A DNA stretch of 64,000 nucleotides from Oscheius tipulae (lineage: Eukaryota; Nematoda; Chromadorea; Rhabditida; Rhabditidae). Under the pieces are notes generated by a model, which did not search any database, was not told the DNA's origin, and saw only the letters and a program-made list of their open reading frames with translations. Both the position numbers and the translations under genes were made by a program. Where the stretch lies: the NCBI GenBank assembly GCA_037178975.1, contig JASJZH010000005.1:7068001-7132000 (forward strand), in the 5' to 3' direction. Of this stretch, positions 1 through 12,087 are shown one piece after another (within the stretch, counting starts at the first letter, position 1; each line of letters opens with the position of its first letter).

Positions 1-197
1 ACTGCCCTAATTGCTTACTCATGAAGGACAGATCAAAAACGTATTGGAACTGGTTCAGCGATTTTTTGTTCTGGAGAAATTGTGGGTACGATATCAATTT
101 ATTTTTGTTTTGAGAAGCTGAACCTACAAAAACGGATTGGAGAAGTGTTTGTGGGGCATAAAACATATGACAATGACGGCAAAATAGAAGCAAAACC

Positions 198-539
198 TTA
201 GCGAGTGAGCATGTAGAAAATGAGACTGACGAGAACAATGACCACAGCGGCGAGTAGAATCATCATTTGGACGTTCTTCCACCAGTATTTGCGTTTCAAG
301 GCGGCAGCAGACTTCTCGAACTGCGAGGCGCCTTCTTGAAGAGCGTCGGCACGATCATCTAGCAGCGAAAGCTTCTGGTCACGCTCCATAACCTGAATTT
401 TTGGCTTATTGGCCGACTATAAAGTCTAACATGCCTTTTCAACATTAGATTTCATTATTCCAACGACTTCGTTCACCTGTGCCTGAGTTCGATCGATGCG
501 GAGAGAAGACGTGCTACCAGTAGCTAGTTGCGGTTCCAT
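198..539 (-). CDS. snb-1: Synaptobrevin / VAMP (R-SNARE), 99 aa
   Basis: Vesicle R-SNARE that pairs with syntaxin and SNAP-25 to drive synaptic vesicle fusion. Two exons, complement(198..392, 435..539). The order is a short variable N-terminus, the SNARE motif starting [18 protein letters not shown], the zero-layer arginine in [18 protein letters not shown], the juxtamembrane KRKYWWKN, and a C-terminal membrane anchor of about 20 residues ending MLTR. The YWWKN-MM signature is that of neuronal synaptobrevin rather than VAMP7 or Ykt6. The 42-nt intron has a GC donor (AAG|GCATGT). Joining there restores the conserved [12 protein letters not shown] exactly, which supports it strongly. An AATAAA on the minus strand (98-103) lies about 95 nt after the stop. 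Length is close to the usual 100-116 aa. Confidence 0.93.
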
Positions 540-1288
540 TTTGGGAAGAAGTATGCGGAAACAATTTAGTTAAGAATTTCACAGGTGGGAAGCAGTCGGA
601 AAACACGAGAAGGTGGAAAAATGAGGGAATCATATCACCGAATATCTTCAGAACAAATTATGAAAATGAAAAGCCAGAGTGATTTCGAGATTCGACGATC
701 CGCCGCTACGTGTACGTCTATCGTAGGCCGTCATTCTTCGTGGAACCCTCATTCCGCGTCCAGTCCTTTAGCCACCGCTCAAAAGCATTTTCCATATTTC
801 TTTCTTTGCTTCACCTTTTCTTGCCTACATCAATTTCATCATCTTCTCTCCAGGCATTGCAAACTTGGCCAAAATGTTTCGCTTCGGCCAGATTCGGCTA
901 GGCCAGGCTTGCACATGTTTCTAGGCCTTTGCTTAATAACATGGCTTGGCTGGCCATCTTTGCGATCCCTTCTCTGTAAAATGGAGGAACTTTTTTTTTC
1001 AGTCCCCCGAAGCCCCGATACTACAAATATTCCTGTTTTCTTGGATATTCAGTTCCTGCTCATGTCTTTAGGCTGTTCTCTGCCTTATTAAAGCTAGCTG
1101 ATATCTGAGTTGATAACCAGAAATGCGAGTGCCACGTCTCGCAACGATTGTCACGAAGCTGCCTCGAAAACCATGCAGCACCATTGTCATCACTTTTGAA
1201 TTCCTCTTATTATTTCATCTTTCTTTCTTCCTTTTCACTCTTTAACTTGCGTTTGTCTTTTCTGAAATCTTCAGTTTTCAGAGAGAAG
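540..1288. other. Divergent intergenic region between VAMP and PSMD1
   Basis: About 750 bases between two divergently transcribed genes, so it should hold both promoters. The + strand is pyrimidine-rich. Short open frames here have no recognisable protein character. Just before the PSMD1 start (1275-1281) there is TTTTCAG, read here as a trans-splice or 5'-UTR acceptor. No TATA box or RNA gene was recognised. Confidence 0.5.
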
Positions 1289-4200
1289 ATGCTTCTTCTT
1301 CTAAACGCCTGGAAAAATACGAGCGGAGCAGGTTGCGGTGCAGGTGACAATTCGTTTTATACAAAAACAAAGTTCTCGTTTCAGGAGCTTTCCTGAAATC
1401 GCTTGAGTCGCCCCATTCTGCCTCCAAGGAAAAGCTGCAGATTATCGAGGCCTTCGACGACTGGGATGTTCTCACAAATACCTGGTTCGAGGTTTGCGTC
1501 TCCATCGAAAGACGCTTTACATGCTTTTTATTTCAGGTGGCCGATTATCTGCCCGCAATCGAAGCTCTTCGAGACGATGCCTCTTTTTCCGGCAAAAACA
1601 AGGCTGCTCTTCTTGCTTCCAAGGTCGCCTTCTGTCTCGAAAACTACAGCTGGGCCCTGCAATTGGCTCTGTCGGCTGTTGATGAGTTCCAGCTCACTCC
1701 TAGAGCTTCGTCCAAGGTTGTCGGAGCTAAGGATGATGAGGTTAGTTTGGAATTCGTCCTAAATACAGCGTTATCTTCAGTATGTCAACAAGATGATCGA
1801 GGTCGCTCTGGACACTTACAAGATGAACATGAAGTCAGGCATCGCCGGCGACGATCGTCTCGTTGCGCTAATTAATAAGCTTTTCGAGAGAAACCTCCAA
1901 AAGAAGGAGTTCCGCTACGTGATCGGTCTTGGTCTGGAGACGCGTCGTGTCGACATGATCAGGAGAGCCATCGAGGCTAGCAATGACGTTGCCGGTTCGT
2001 TTTGATTGAAAAAGAATCACCCATGACAACAAATTCTATTTTAAAACTTGTTTCTATTGAGCCCACGTCTTGGGAAAGCATATGTTGCTTTGATCCTGCG
2101 TTTTCACATTGATTGTTCAGTTTGCACGGCAGTTTATATTAAAAAAGAGTTTTTCAGGCCTGCTGAACGAAACTGTACATACTGTTCTGGACGGTCATCT
2201 CGATGCTCATCTCCGCAACTCCGTCCTGGACATGCTTCTCGGCATTTTCACCTCCACCGACAATCCTGATTTCGTTTCTCTTGTTCAGGTTCGATTTGGC
2301 AATCTCCTTATTTGTCATCGCCACTTTTAGTGTTTCATCCGTCTTGAAAAGCCGACGGAAGTCGCAGAAATGTTGACTAGGCTGCTAAACAAGACAGACA
2401 GCGATGTGGTCGCCTACCAGATCGCCTTCGATCTCTACGAGAATGCCACGCAGCAGTTCATCAACAAGATCGTCTCTGCTATATCGGAGAAGCCGAGTGA
2501 GGAAAGGTAGGACTTTGTGTACCTGCTAGGTTCAAAATTCTGTTTCCAGTGCTGCTCCGACCGATCCCTCTACATCGACCGGGACCTCTTCTACGGTAAA
2601 GGACATTTTAGCTGTTTGGGAGGCTGTGAGTGATGCGAGAGATAGACTAACAAAGTGTGAATAACATTTTCAATATCTCTTCGCATGACTTCAGCCTTCG
2701 TTTTTCCCGTATTTAGAACCAAATTTACTTCAACACTTATAGGCTGCGCCGGTTACCAAACTGCGAGCCATCCTTCGTGGAGAAGAGACGATTAAACATC
2801 ACATGCAGTTCCTCATCAAGAACAATAAGACCGACATGCTTGTTCTCAAAGTAGCTCCTCAAAATGTTCATAAGCACAATTCATGATTCAGGAGATGAAG
2901 GATACGGTCCGGACGGCGACTGCTCACAACGCGACGCTGATCGCCAACGGTATTATGCATCTCGGAACCACGTGTGATGATTTCCTCCGCGATAACCTGG
3001 AATGGATCAGCAAGGCTACCAACTGGAACAAGTTCAATGCTGTTGCCTCGCTCGGTTTGATCCATAAAGGACACGAGTCTGCCGCCATGCGAATTCTGGA
3101 TCCGTACTTACCCAAAGCCGATGCAGATCAGTTCGGATTCAAGGAGGGAGGATCGCTCTACGCTCTAGGCGAGTCCCTTTTAGCTTTTCGAACCTGGAAA
3201 CCCATAGCCACTTTGGCCACTTTCTGTGAAGATTTTAGGCTTTGCATGCATAAGCAGAGAGAAGCTTGAGCTAACTGCCATTCTTTCAGGATTGATTCAT
3301 GCTAATCACGGGAATGCTACTGTAATCAAGTATCTTCGCGATCAACTGGCCGCTGCTCAGACCTCTCAAGTTCGTCATGGAGCCTGCCTTGGACTCGGTC
3401 TGGCCGCCATGGGCACCCACGATCCCGAGGTTTTTCATCATTGGCACGAACTTTAACCCCATTTTCGCGTTAAGGTCTACATGCAACTTCGCGATACACT
3501 CAATCAGGATGACGCTGTCACCGGAGAGGCTGCCGGTTTGGCCATGGGACTCGTGATGGTCGGCTCTCTTCATCAGAGCGCCTTTAACGAGATGGTCCAA
3601 TATGCCACGGAAACCCAGCACGATAAGATCCAGCGTGGACTGAGGACTGGAATTTCTCTTCTCGCCTACGGTAACAAGAATCCAAAAATTATTCAATTGC
3701 TGTCCTAGGTCGTCAGGAGGAATGTGAGGAACTGGCCAAGCCGCTTCTGGACAATAAGAGCAACTCTGTGCTGAGATCGACCGGAGTCTGTATGTTGGCC
3801 ATGGGCTACGTCGGCACCGGCAAGGCTAACGTCGCCTCGCGTCTGCTGGAGAAAGTAGCCGCCGACCCGAACAATGACGTTAAGCGCTTCGCTGTGATGT
3901 CTATCGGCTTCCTGCTCAGCAAGTAAGTTGTTCCCCGCTCTTTTTGAACTCGACGAGGATGCGCACTCAATCCTTGGTGGCTCTGCTCCAGATTTTCTTA
4001 TGCATGCTCGATTATGCGCTAAACTTTGCTCACACAACGCGCAGGTTTCTAGCAGTGAATAACAAGTATACACAAAGCTCATCGATATGAGAAGTGTTTT
4101 ATCATAATGCTCCTCGAACAAATTGAGGAATTACACGTAATGAGGGTACCACAGGTATTAGAAGCCGTAATAAATTGTTGAAGTGGATGTGAACAAACTA

Positions 4201-7200
4201 CAAAAAGGTCTCTTTAATTCCGGAGCCGAAGGCACTAGAAAAGAGGGTGAGATGTTTAGGACAAATTGTCATCGAGGAGGACATAGTCGTCTCCGTGTCT
4301 GTACTGTCGTATAAAGCGTTGCAGTGAGAACATTCTATACATGAATTTGACTTGGGAATGGGATATGTTGAAGGCGTTAGGAGTGTGCTAAAAGACTTGC
4401 GAACTGTCGTGGCTGTAGCCAGCATCGGCTGAATCAGTGGCCTCTGCTCGTTTAGCAACTCCTCATCGCTGTTCTCTTCCGTTGTCGCTCGAGAGTCCCT
4501 CACTGTTAGTTTCGGTGAGGCTGACTGCGTCGAGTTCTTAATTTTAAAATTATTCCGTTTAAAATGATGTTAAAACCTTTTTTCCGTGCTCGTCACTGTG
4601 TCTGCCCCTCCAGGAATGCGCGTCCTTTGAGTTCCTGACACTGCCATTTCCATCGTCTCTTCCATTCATTGACAGCCCTCGGTCATTGTTGGACCTGAAT
4701 TGCTAGAGTCCTAATTGATTTAGGAGTTCCCAAGGAGAATTTGGCTTTTGGTTCTCTCACATGAAGGGGGATGGGTAACCCTCTCGTTGCTTTCCACGCG
4801 GCCACGCGACTAGGGTCGATTACGTTAGCAGGCTGTACGTGGGGGTGTCAAATATCGCGGCGGGTATCGACTAAGTTTGTTCACAAGAAAATAGACTTAC
4901 CAGGTGTAGGTATCCGGACAGATCGTTGTGAAATTGCGAGAATATCCGCTCTGATTATAGCGCATCGGATGCCAACATTGACAGCGTAGAATCCTGACAA
5001 AGGCCTGTCGAAAACGCTTGTTGAAAACCGTGTAAATGATCGGATTGACGGTACTAGAAATATAGCCGAGCCATAGAAATATTGAGCCCATCCATGAGGG
5101 CAGAGCACAAATCTCGCCACAGAAGCCCATGATGAAATTCGCAGCGAAAAAGGGCGTCCAGCAAATGAAGAAGCAGATGAAAACCACAGCCAGAACTCTG
5201 GTAGCTTTGTGTTCGTTTGCCAGCTCCTGACTTGCTGTCTGCAATTATTCGTGGTTCTATTATTCCTCAACCAGTAATTAAAATGCGCTGTTTTGAAGCT
5301 TTGAAAACAAGTGCGCAATATTCTCGATCTCTGAACCAACCTGGTATGAATTTCTTCTGCTCACTCGATTAGCAATCAGTCCAATGTAACTCGAGGTTCG
5401 ACTCTTCAACTTTGTCATGGCCGAGGTGCTCTTGCTCAGAGGACGATGAGAAACGGACAGAGCAATGTTGTTGTTTGTCGTCACGAGCATATTCGACAGG
5501 TCTCCATCTTCTTTGTAACTCACGACGCTTGCCTTGTAGGCTGGACCGCTGCAATCACATGTTCTTTGTTTGTCTTCCTGTGGGAATCCGTTAAAATTAG
5601 TGCATATTCGGAAGTTTTGCGGCTAATAGCTCTTGGAAGAACTCCATGGACAACTACTTCCGACACTGCGCGAGCTCCTTAGCACGCTCGTTCGGATATG
5701 GACTATTTCCTACCTGGAAGTACTCGTCTTGTGGCCAATTCCATTGGTCAAAGTTGAGTTAGTGCGAGTGTAGCCAAGTTTCCTGTGTGCCATAGTTCTT
5801 CGCAGCCCGTTTCCGTTCAATTTGTCGTTAGCACACTGGCTGAGTATCGATGCCTGTCTATTAAGAAGGTTCGTTGTCAGAACATAGGTCACGGCCATTA
5901 TGCAAAAAGGAATAAGGAAGGTTAGCGTTGAACCGTAGATGATGTACTCTTGACTGAAATAATTGACTTTTTTCTTCGATTCGGAACGATCTCACTTGTA
6001 AATGATGCACGTATTGTCGCGCAAAATATTCGTATCATCCTTGTAGCCGAGCAGACCAATTGGCAGTGAGACCATGAAAGTGATCATCCAAACGCCGGCA
6101 ATTTTAACGACGATCATCGATTTCGATTTGTTTCGTTTGAATGGGGCCGATATGCCCAAATAGCGATCGAGACTGATGACTGACATGTGGACAATGCTCG
6201 CAGAACAGAGGAAAACGTCGCAATAGACGTAAGCCAGACACCAGGCCGTGTTCCATGTCCAGTAGCCTAAAAATGAGAGATCACCTTCTCAATTACGTTC
6301 GAAAGGTTCCGCCTTGCGGTCAAGTATGTTCCCAACACCCCGACGCAAGGTATCGAGTGTCTTTTCTTACACAGCGCAGCACTTTTACGTTTTTCCCACA
6401 ATTTCATATAATAACAAGACTTACCGTGTCGCACCTCAACAATGATGCTGATAGGCATGACTATGCAACATACCAACAAATCGGCGATGGCTAGACTCAA
6501 TAGGAAATAATTGGTCACATTCTGTAAACGCTTATCCGTACCAATGGCTACAACCACCAGCAAATTTCCTACAATTCTTATCTGGATTGAAAGCAAGAAA
6601 ATGTACCAATGAGGCCGACGAAGGTGAAGATCGGCAGTACCAGAAGGGCAAAGGCATTATGACGAACACTGGTAATCATTTGAACTTGAACAACTGAGGA
6701 CAACTCCCATTGTGTCATAGAAACATCAGGCTTAGCAGGAGCGAGCTAGCCGTGGTGACTGGCTGACGGCATACGCAGACCCCGCCCCTTTGAAGCAGCT
6801 CTCCCCACTATTAGGGATTTGATTTTGGGAGGCTGAAGAAGACGTTTCAATTAAGATTTGAGAAGGCTATAAGAGAGAACGGCTGGGGTCAATTGTTTGG
6901 TGGAATCCAATAGGAAACGGGAGGAACCTTGCAAAATAAGAGCACTGTTGGTACAGCTGACTACTGACTGTTGAAATCTCTAGAGCGAAGAACATCTGGC
7001 AGCGGGAAAAGAATGCCACTAATTGGTTGATTTTCAGCGATCCCGAGATCTGTCTGTCGTACGTGGGAATGCTCGTCGAGCACTTCAACAGCCACGTGCG
7101 TTATGGAGCCGCCATGGCCCTAGGAATCGCCTGTGCCGGATCCGGATACAAAGTTTGTTTTGCTTTTTCAATCCAACAAACACAACTTTAGGAAGCCATT

Positions 7201-9350
7201 GCCCTGATCGAGCCCCTGGTCTCTGCCAAGGAGAATTTCGTTCGTCAGGGTGCCGTTATTGCGTTATCATTCATACATATTCAACAGACGGAGGCCACAT
7301 GCCCCAAGGTGAGTATTTATTACAACTAATTCGACCTGATAAGTAGGCTCGTTCCCCTTTGATTTATGCTCTCAAAACCCCATAGCATCAGGGTACACTT
7401 GAAGGGTCATCGAATATCCGGTTCTGGGGCTACTTCCCGGGAAAAGGTTGCAAAAGGAGTTCGATTCCGAGTGAGAACTTTCACGGGAATAAGATCACGA
7501 CAAATATTTGATCGGCGCTCTAGTTGCATCATTCATGGCGGCAAGTGCGGATCCTTCGGTTTCAATCAGAGAGGGCAGAGAGGCGCAAATGCATTGACAT
7601 CTATTAGGGACACTACATGGAGTTTCTGGAAACGAGGAAACTCTGCTTGAGAGTCGAATGCAGACCGGGAAGAGTCTCGCACACGGAGCTGTCAGTCCTC
7701 ATTACGGCAAACTACTACTACTGCGGGTGGCAGTCTTTTGATTCGAAAATCGCCCAGATTACGATAGTACCTAATGTAGTGGGAAACGGGAATGAAATTG
7801 ACCAGAATAACTCGAATTATATTGTAGGAAAATTGGTCTTTTTTTGCCGTGAATGTGTTTCGGGGCGAGCGAACCGGATTAACTATTGGAATAATCTGTT
7901 TTTAGGTCGTCGAATTCCGCAAGCAGCTGACCAAAATGATCACGGAGAAGGGCGAGGACAGCATGTCCAAGTTCGGAGCCATCATCTCGCAAGGAATTCT
8001 CGACGCTGGTGGACGCAATCTGACAATCTCTCTGCACAACCGAGCCGGTCATCCCGATATGGGAGGTGTCGTCGGAATGATGTGCTTCCAGCAGTACTGG
8101 TACTGGCACTCAATGGTCAACTTTATCTCGCTGGCCACCAAGCCCACCTGTCTGATCGCCTTGAACAAAAATCTCGAGATGCCAAAGGTCGAATTCAAAT
8201 GCAATGCAAAGGCCTCCCTGTTCGCCTATCCCCCGGCTCTGGAAGGCAAGAAGAAGGAGGAAAATGAGAAGGTTTGTTTGATTACGGTTTCTAGTAGTTT
8301 CGAGATTATAGGTGGAGACAGCCGTGCTCTCGATTACAAACAAGAAGAAGCAGCAGAAGGCCTTGAAGGAGAAGGAGCCGAAAGAAGAGAAGATGGAAGT
8401 TGATCAGCCGGAAAGCTCTGCTGCAGCCAAGAAGGAAGAAAAGTGAGTTTGATCGCTGTTTGTGCAGTTATTTGCGGGATCCGAGGTGGTCTAAATCTAG
8501 CACCTAGGTAATGACTTATTCCTACGACGCGAAGTGTTTCTCTCTCTACCGCCCTCGCACATTCCCCCACGCGTATGCTCCGAACCTTCTTATTATATAG
8601 TCCTCAAGCGTGTGAGTATCGCCTCTCGACCTCAGCAGCCCATATATGAATATCCAGGGTCGGAAGGAGCCAACTCAATTAGGAGCCAATCACTGCTGCG
8701 CCGTTCCCATGATATTTGACTCGCTGAATTTGGGGTCTCTTGTATGTATCAGTGGGAATTGAGCCATAAAGCTACCGAATGAAGGAGTAAGAATGCCGCA
8801 TTCTCACATTATCGTAAAACCTCCAATTTGAGGGGAGAGCACAAATCTTGGCAGTCAAAGTCATTGCGAGATGGATGAGAAACTTACTTTTATTGTTCTG
8901 ATCTGCGTTAGTCTCCCGTTAATCATTGACAAGCCCACTTACCACCTGCTGTCTGAAGAACACCGGGAGCTCTGACAATTTGTCTGTCGTCTGACTTATA
9001 GCTAACAGCTCGCGAGAGTGACTTTTTCAATTTCAGGAAAAATGAACCCGAGGCTCCCACCCACGTGATCGAGAACCCCTGTCGCGTTGTTCGTCTGCAA
9101 CTGAGAACACTTTCGATGCCGGAAAATGCGAGGTTTGTTGGCCTTTGGGAATGTATCTCATTCTATCTTCAGGTACAAGCCCGTCAAGCCCATTACCCAT
9201 GGAGGAATCATCTTGGTCAGAGATCGCAAGCCGGGAGAAAAGGAAGATCTCGTGGAGCAAGTTGCCGCTGGAGGAGCCACAAATGCCGATCCATCTGCCC
9301 CGGAAAAAGAACCCTTCACCGCCTTCGAGATAGAACTCAATGACTATTAA
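1289..9350 (+). CDS. PSMD1: 26S proteasome non-ATPase regulatory subunit 1 (PSMD1/Rpn2), 962 aa
   Basis: Largest scaffold of the 19S proteasome base; it holds Rpn1/Rpt subunits and the Rpn13 ubiquitin receptor. Exons: 1289..1331, 1385..1491, 1537..1740, 1781..1994, 2158..2288, 2331..2506, 2550..2625, 2743..2850, 2892..3168, 3290..3429, 3475..3670, 3709..3922, 7038..7152, 7192..7308, 7906..8271, 8312..8442, 9037..9132, 9173..9350. Landmarks match the animal protein in order: [49 protein letters not shown] (PC repeats), [33 protein letters not shown], a lysine/glutamate-rich linker with EEKMEVDQ, and the C-terminal Rpn13-binding region (human length 953). Intron 3169-3289 uses a GC donor; the conserved [10 protein letters not shown] junction leaves no GT option. 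The start is the first ATG after TTTTCAG; the exact first donor (1331 or 1343) is uncertain. Intron 3923-7037 contains another gene. Confidence 0.96.
4198..6718 (-). CDS. Serotonin 5-HT2-like (SER-1-type) aminergic GPCR, 589 aa, nested in a PSMD1 intron
   Basis: Rhodopsin-class amine receptor. Exons complement(4198..4536, 4577..4694, 4901..5238, 5341..5548, 5714..5953, 5996..6266, 6425..6568, 6607..6718). Seven membrane segments with class motifs: GNLLVV in TM1, LAIAD in TM2, the amine-binding Asp in [18 protein letters not shown] after TM3, [13 protein letters not shown] in TM6 and [14 protein letters not shown] in TM7. The block [19 protein letters not shown] and TM7 WLGY-SS are typical of the 5-HT2 group; the ligand is inferred. 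The third inner loop and the C-tail are long, spread over exons. The N-terminus is only about 20 residues before TM1, with no obvious glycosylation site. The intron after TM1 LIG was placed by restoring the conserved GN pair. The whole gene lies antisense inside PSMD1 intron 12 (3923-7037). Confidence 0.9.
7309..7905 (+). other. 597-nt PSMD1 intron
   Basis: One of three long introns in a gene whose others are mostly 38-50 nt. It contains an isolated tRNA B-box-like string (AGTTCGATTCC near 7460) without a matching A box. Open frames here look like chance. Nothing else was recognised. Confidence 0.5.
8443..9036 (+). other. 594-nt PSMD1 intron
   Basis: Intron between the acidic/lysine-rich linker exon and the C-terminal exons; donor GTGAGT and acceptor TTTCAG. 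No coding or RNA feature was recognised inside it. Confidence 0.6.
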
Positions 9351-9856
9351 TGTCTATTATTTATTGTCTTTTCTCCATCCCAGTGTTCTGTAATTTATAC
9401 TCGTGATGCCGTGTATTTTGATTTTTCTGGTAAAGTGACGAGCTCTTTGATCATCCGCGTAAATGCCGGGAAATTGTGCTTTCCTGTATCAGATCTGCTG
9501 TTTATATCATCCTCTCTCCGGGTGGGAGTTTTCTAGTATGATAGGGTCGAGTCCGACCACCCGTAAATATTTTTCAACACCGTCGCTGAAGTATTCCTCC
9601 CTGCGAAGAAGGGAAAACAAGGCCGTTCACGGCGAGAACAAAGAAAATGCAGTAAAGTGAATTCTATATGGACGCAACAGTTGTTGGAGGAAGGCGACAC
9701 ACGAGTAAATGACCATAAGGACCGACAGCAATATTGTAGTGTGTGAAAATACTGCTTCTAGGCAAAGAAACTGCCTAGAAGCTTGTTCTAACTCTGCCTC
9801 ACTCACAAAAACAACTAGTTGAAGGCGGTATTCATTTCTAGGTAGTCTTGGATCCA
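9351..9856. other. PSMD1 3' flank
   Basis: Downstream of the PSMD1 stop, A/T-rich at first (TTATTTATTGTC) and then mixed. A 65-codon open frame (9463-9660) has no recognisable features. It is treated as UTR and spacer. Confidence 0.4.
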
Positions 9857-10135
9857 TCAGTCCTCTTCGTTATCCTCGTCTTCCACGTCATCTCGCTCGC
9901 GGTTGTGAGCCGAATCGAGAAGCGGATTATCCTCGTTTTGTTCTTCTTCGCCCATCATGTCGAGCACCTTATAAATGTTCTCTGACTGCTCTTCGACAGC
10001 ACTCTCCTCGGCGACATTGCTTTCAGTATCGGCAAATGTCGCGCCCGAGCGCGCTCTCTGCTCTGTATGTCCCGCCCTCAGGGACCGTGCCCACGTTAGA
10101 CTTCTCGTGTACAAGAACGGAGGAAGGTTGGTCAT
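9857..10135 (-). CDS. Hypothetical acidic-tailed small protein, 92 aa
   Basis: Uninterrupted reading frame from an ATG at 10135. The N-terminal third is basic and hydrophobic (MTNLPPFLYTRSLTWARSL). The rest becomes increasingly acidic, ending DDVEDEDNEED. No known domain was recognised. No convincing splice acceptor lies just upstream of the ATG, so it could be a single-exon gene, the 3' exon of a larger gene, or chance. The compositional trend and absence of stops argue mildly for real coding. Confidence 0.3.
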   Translation of the reverse strand: MTNLPPFLYTRSLTWARSLRAGHTEQRARSGATFADTESNVAEESAVEEQSENIYKVLDMMGEEEQNEDNPLLDSAHNRERDDVEDEDNEED

Positions 10136-10282
10136 AACATAATAATATCATAACACATAACCGCTCCGAATTCTAGCATTCTCTCGAGGGAGAAAGATCT
10201 GTTTGAGGTTACTCCCGCTCCGGTTGTTTATGTTTGTACATTTTATATAAACTGTTAGTAAGTATTTGTCTTTCCCCTCTCT

Positions 10283-10492
10283 TTGGTCAATAGACACTGG
10301 TTCAGAAAACAGTCGTCCAGACTACTTCTCGAATTAGCAGATTCAGGTCCAGAGCCAGCAGATCGTCGTATTAGCACCAGAAGTACCAGCCGCAGATCCG
10401 TTCTGACTCGTAGCATTTCCGGGGAAATGCTTCCGCCTGCGGAGCAGCTGAGAAGCTGTATTCCGTCACCGTTGGAAGCTCTAAAGAATTGA
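10283..10492 (+). CDS. Candidate terminal exon, arginine/serine-rich
   Basis: Open frame after an acceptor-like TCAATAG (ending 10291), with a Ser/Arg-rich stretch (RRISTRSTSRRSVLTRSIS) and a stop after PSPLEALKN. It looks more protein-like than the other frames, but no upstream exon could be linked to it. The function is unknown and it may be chance. Confidence 0.2.
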   Translation: MVNRHWFRKQSSRLLLELADSGPEPADRRISTRSTSRRSVLTRSISGEMLPPAEQLRSCIPSPLEALKN

Positions 10493-12087
10493 GTTGAAAA
10501 GTAGAATAAAACATACGGGGTAGGAGTGGAAGCCGGAGAGAACGGAGTAACAATCTTGAAGGAGCATATGCCCATGTTGAACTGATTGCTCCTTCGCAGA
10601 AAACGCAAATGTTTGTTAATCAACAAACTTTTGTTGTGCAAACAATTTGCTTAATAAAGTTTGGTGGAAAGATATTGTAGTTTAGAAAGTCGAAGTTGCA
10701 ATTCGGTTTGGTAAGTAACAGATTGTTCCTCCAGCAGGTTCTTTGTCGTCGTAGTACATAACTTTCACTTCAAACGTTCTATTCTTCCCAAGAGAGACTA
10801 TAGGAAGTTCGTTGGGCCTCATATAGGTTCCTTTTGGTCTATCTCATGTCCTCTTTCATATTATTCCATTACAGCAGATATATTTACATACAACCCGTCC
10901 AGTTCAAAAGCATTTTTTCTAAAAAGTTTTTAAAAAAAAAGACTGTATTCTCTTTTCCGCTAATCTCGTGTTCCAAGCCTTCCGACGACTCTGACCCAAT
11001 TTCCTCTTTCCGTACTTTGTAGTTTCCAATACTTCTCTTCGCACTGTATTTACTAATTACAGTAGCAATTCAACAACTTGAAATGTTATTTGACAGGAAA
11101 TTTCCTGTCTAATGGCTTCAGTTCTAGCAGAAGACCCAAGCTGCATAAAAGTTTTGAAGTCTTGAAGTCAAGTAAGTTCTGTGCTGCTTCAGGCTGTGCA
11201 AACACTACAGTCAACTGAAAACCAAGCACTCCAAATGATCTCGAAAGATATGGCTCTACATTTCCACCAGCTGCCTAAAGGCAGCTTCACCACCAACCAT
11301 TCTTGTTCTACTGTTTCCAAGAGCAAGTCGTTCTATCTCAAATTTCAAACTTGACTTGCAAATTTTTGGCACAAACTAATTGGCAATTTTTGTTGCCCTT
11401 CTGTTTTTTGTGACCTCGGAAAAACAAACTGACAGACAGTACGCCACGGAAACAATCGCGCTTTAGATAGTAGAGACGAACTTCGGAAAGTTTTTAAATC
11501 CATTTGGCTGACTATTGTGCGCTCTGCCTGTTCACTCTACGACGTTATGTTTGGTGGTCAACGAACAGTTTTCTGCACCAAGCTATTCAGCCATCCATTT
11601 TTGCTGCTCTTTATTCTATCCATCACCGTGACATCATTCGGTACTGGGTCACCAAATGGAACGATTTATTGAGACTTCGAAATACAATCTATGGTACATG
11701 TGATAAAGAGGAGGGACCCGTGTGGGATGAGACGAAAAACAGGTAGATAAGACACTAGTAGGGAGATTGTCGTGGTTCCTGATGTGAATTGACGTCAAAG
11801 ACAGTTTGAAATGTTTGCTGCTGTTGAGTTCGACAACTGTAAGTAGCCTGCTTTGGAAGTACTTTAGATGCTCACACATACATGCCCCACCAAGACATTC
11901 TTTCATTTCCTAAGCCACACGCGCATTCTTCTGCAAACGACAAGAGTGTGCGAAAGTTGACATTTGCTGCGCACCAACTCGGAACCAGTAACGTCGATAT
12001 GCAGTTGGTGCGCTACTGGCAGATTACGGTACTTTCAAACACCCCAGGCACACGACATGCGCTCCCCTATGAGCTACCTTTCCCATT
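10493..12087. other. Intergenic stretch with a small palindrome
   Basis: About 1.6 kb with no recognisable gene. It includes a perfect 18-bp palindrome at 11092-11109 (GACAGGAAATTTCCTGTC) and a short CTGCCT-AAAGGCAG stem near 11272. It lies downstream of the SK channel gene. Confidence 0.5.

Noticed and set aside
6601-6625. A 25-nt intron in the receptor ending at CAATCCAG
   Set aside because: Too short to splice; using the GTAG acceptor at 6569 gives a 38-nt intron and restores the conserved TM1 GN motif.
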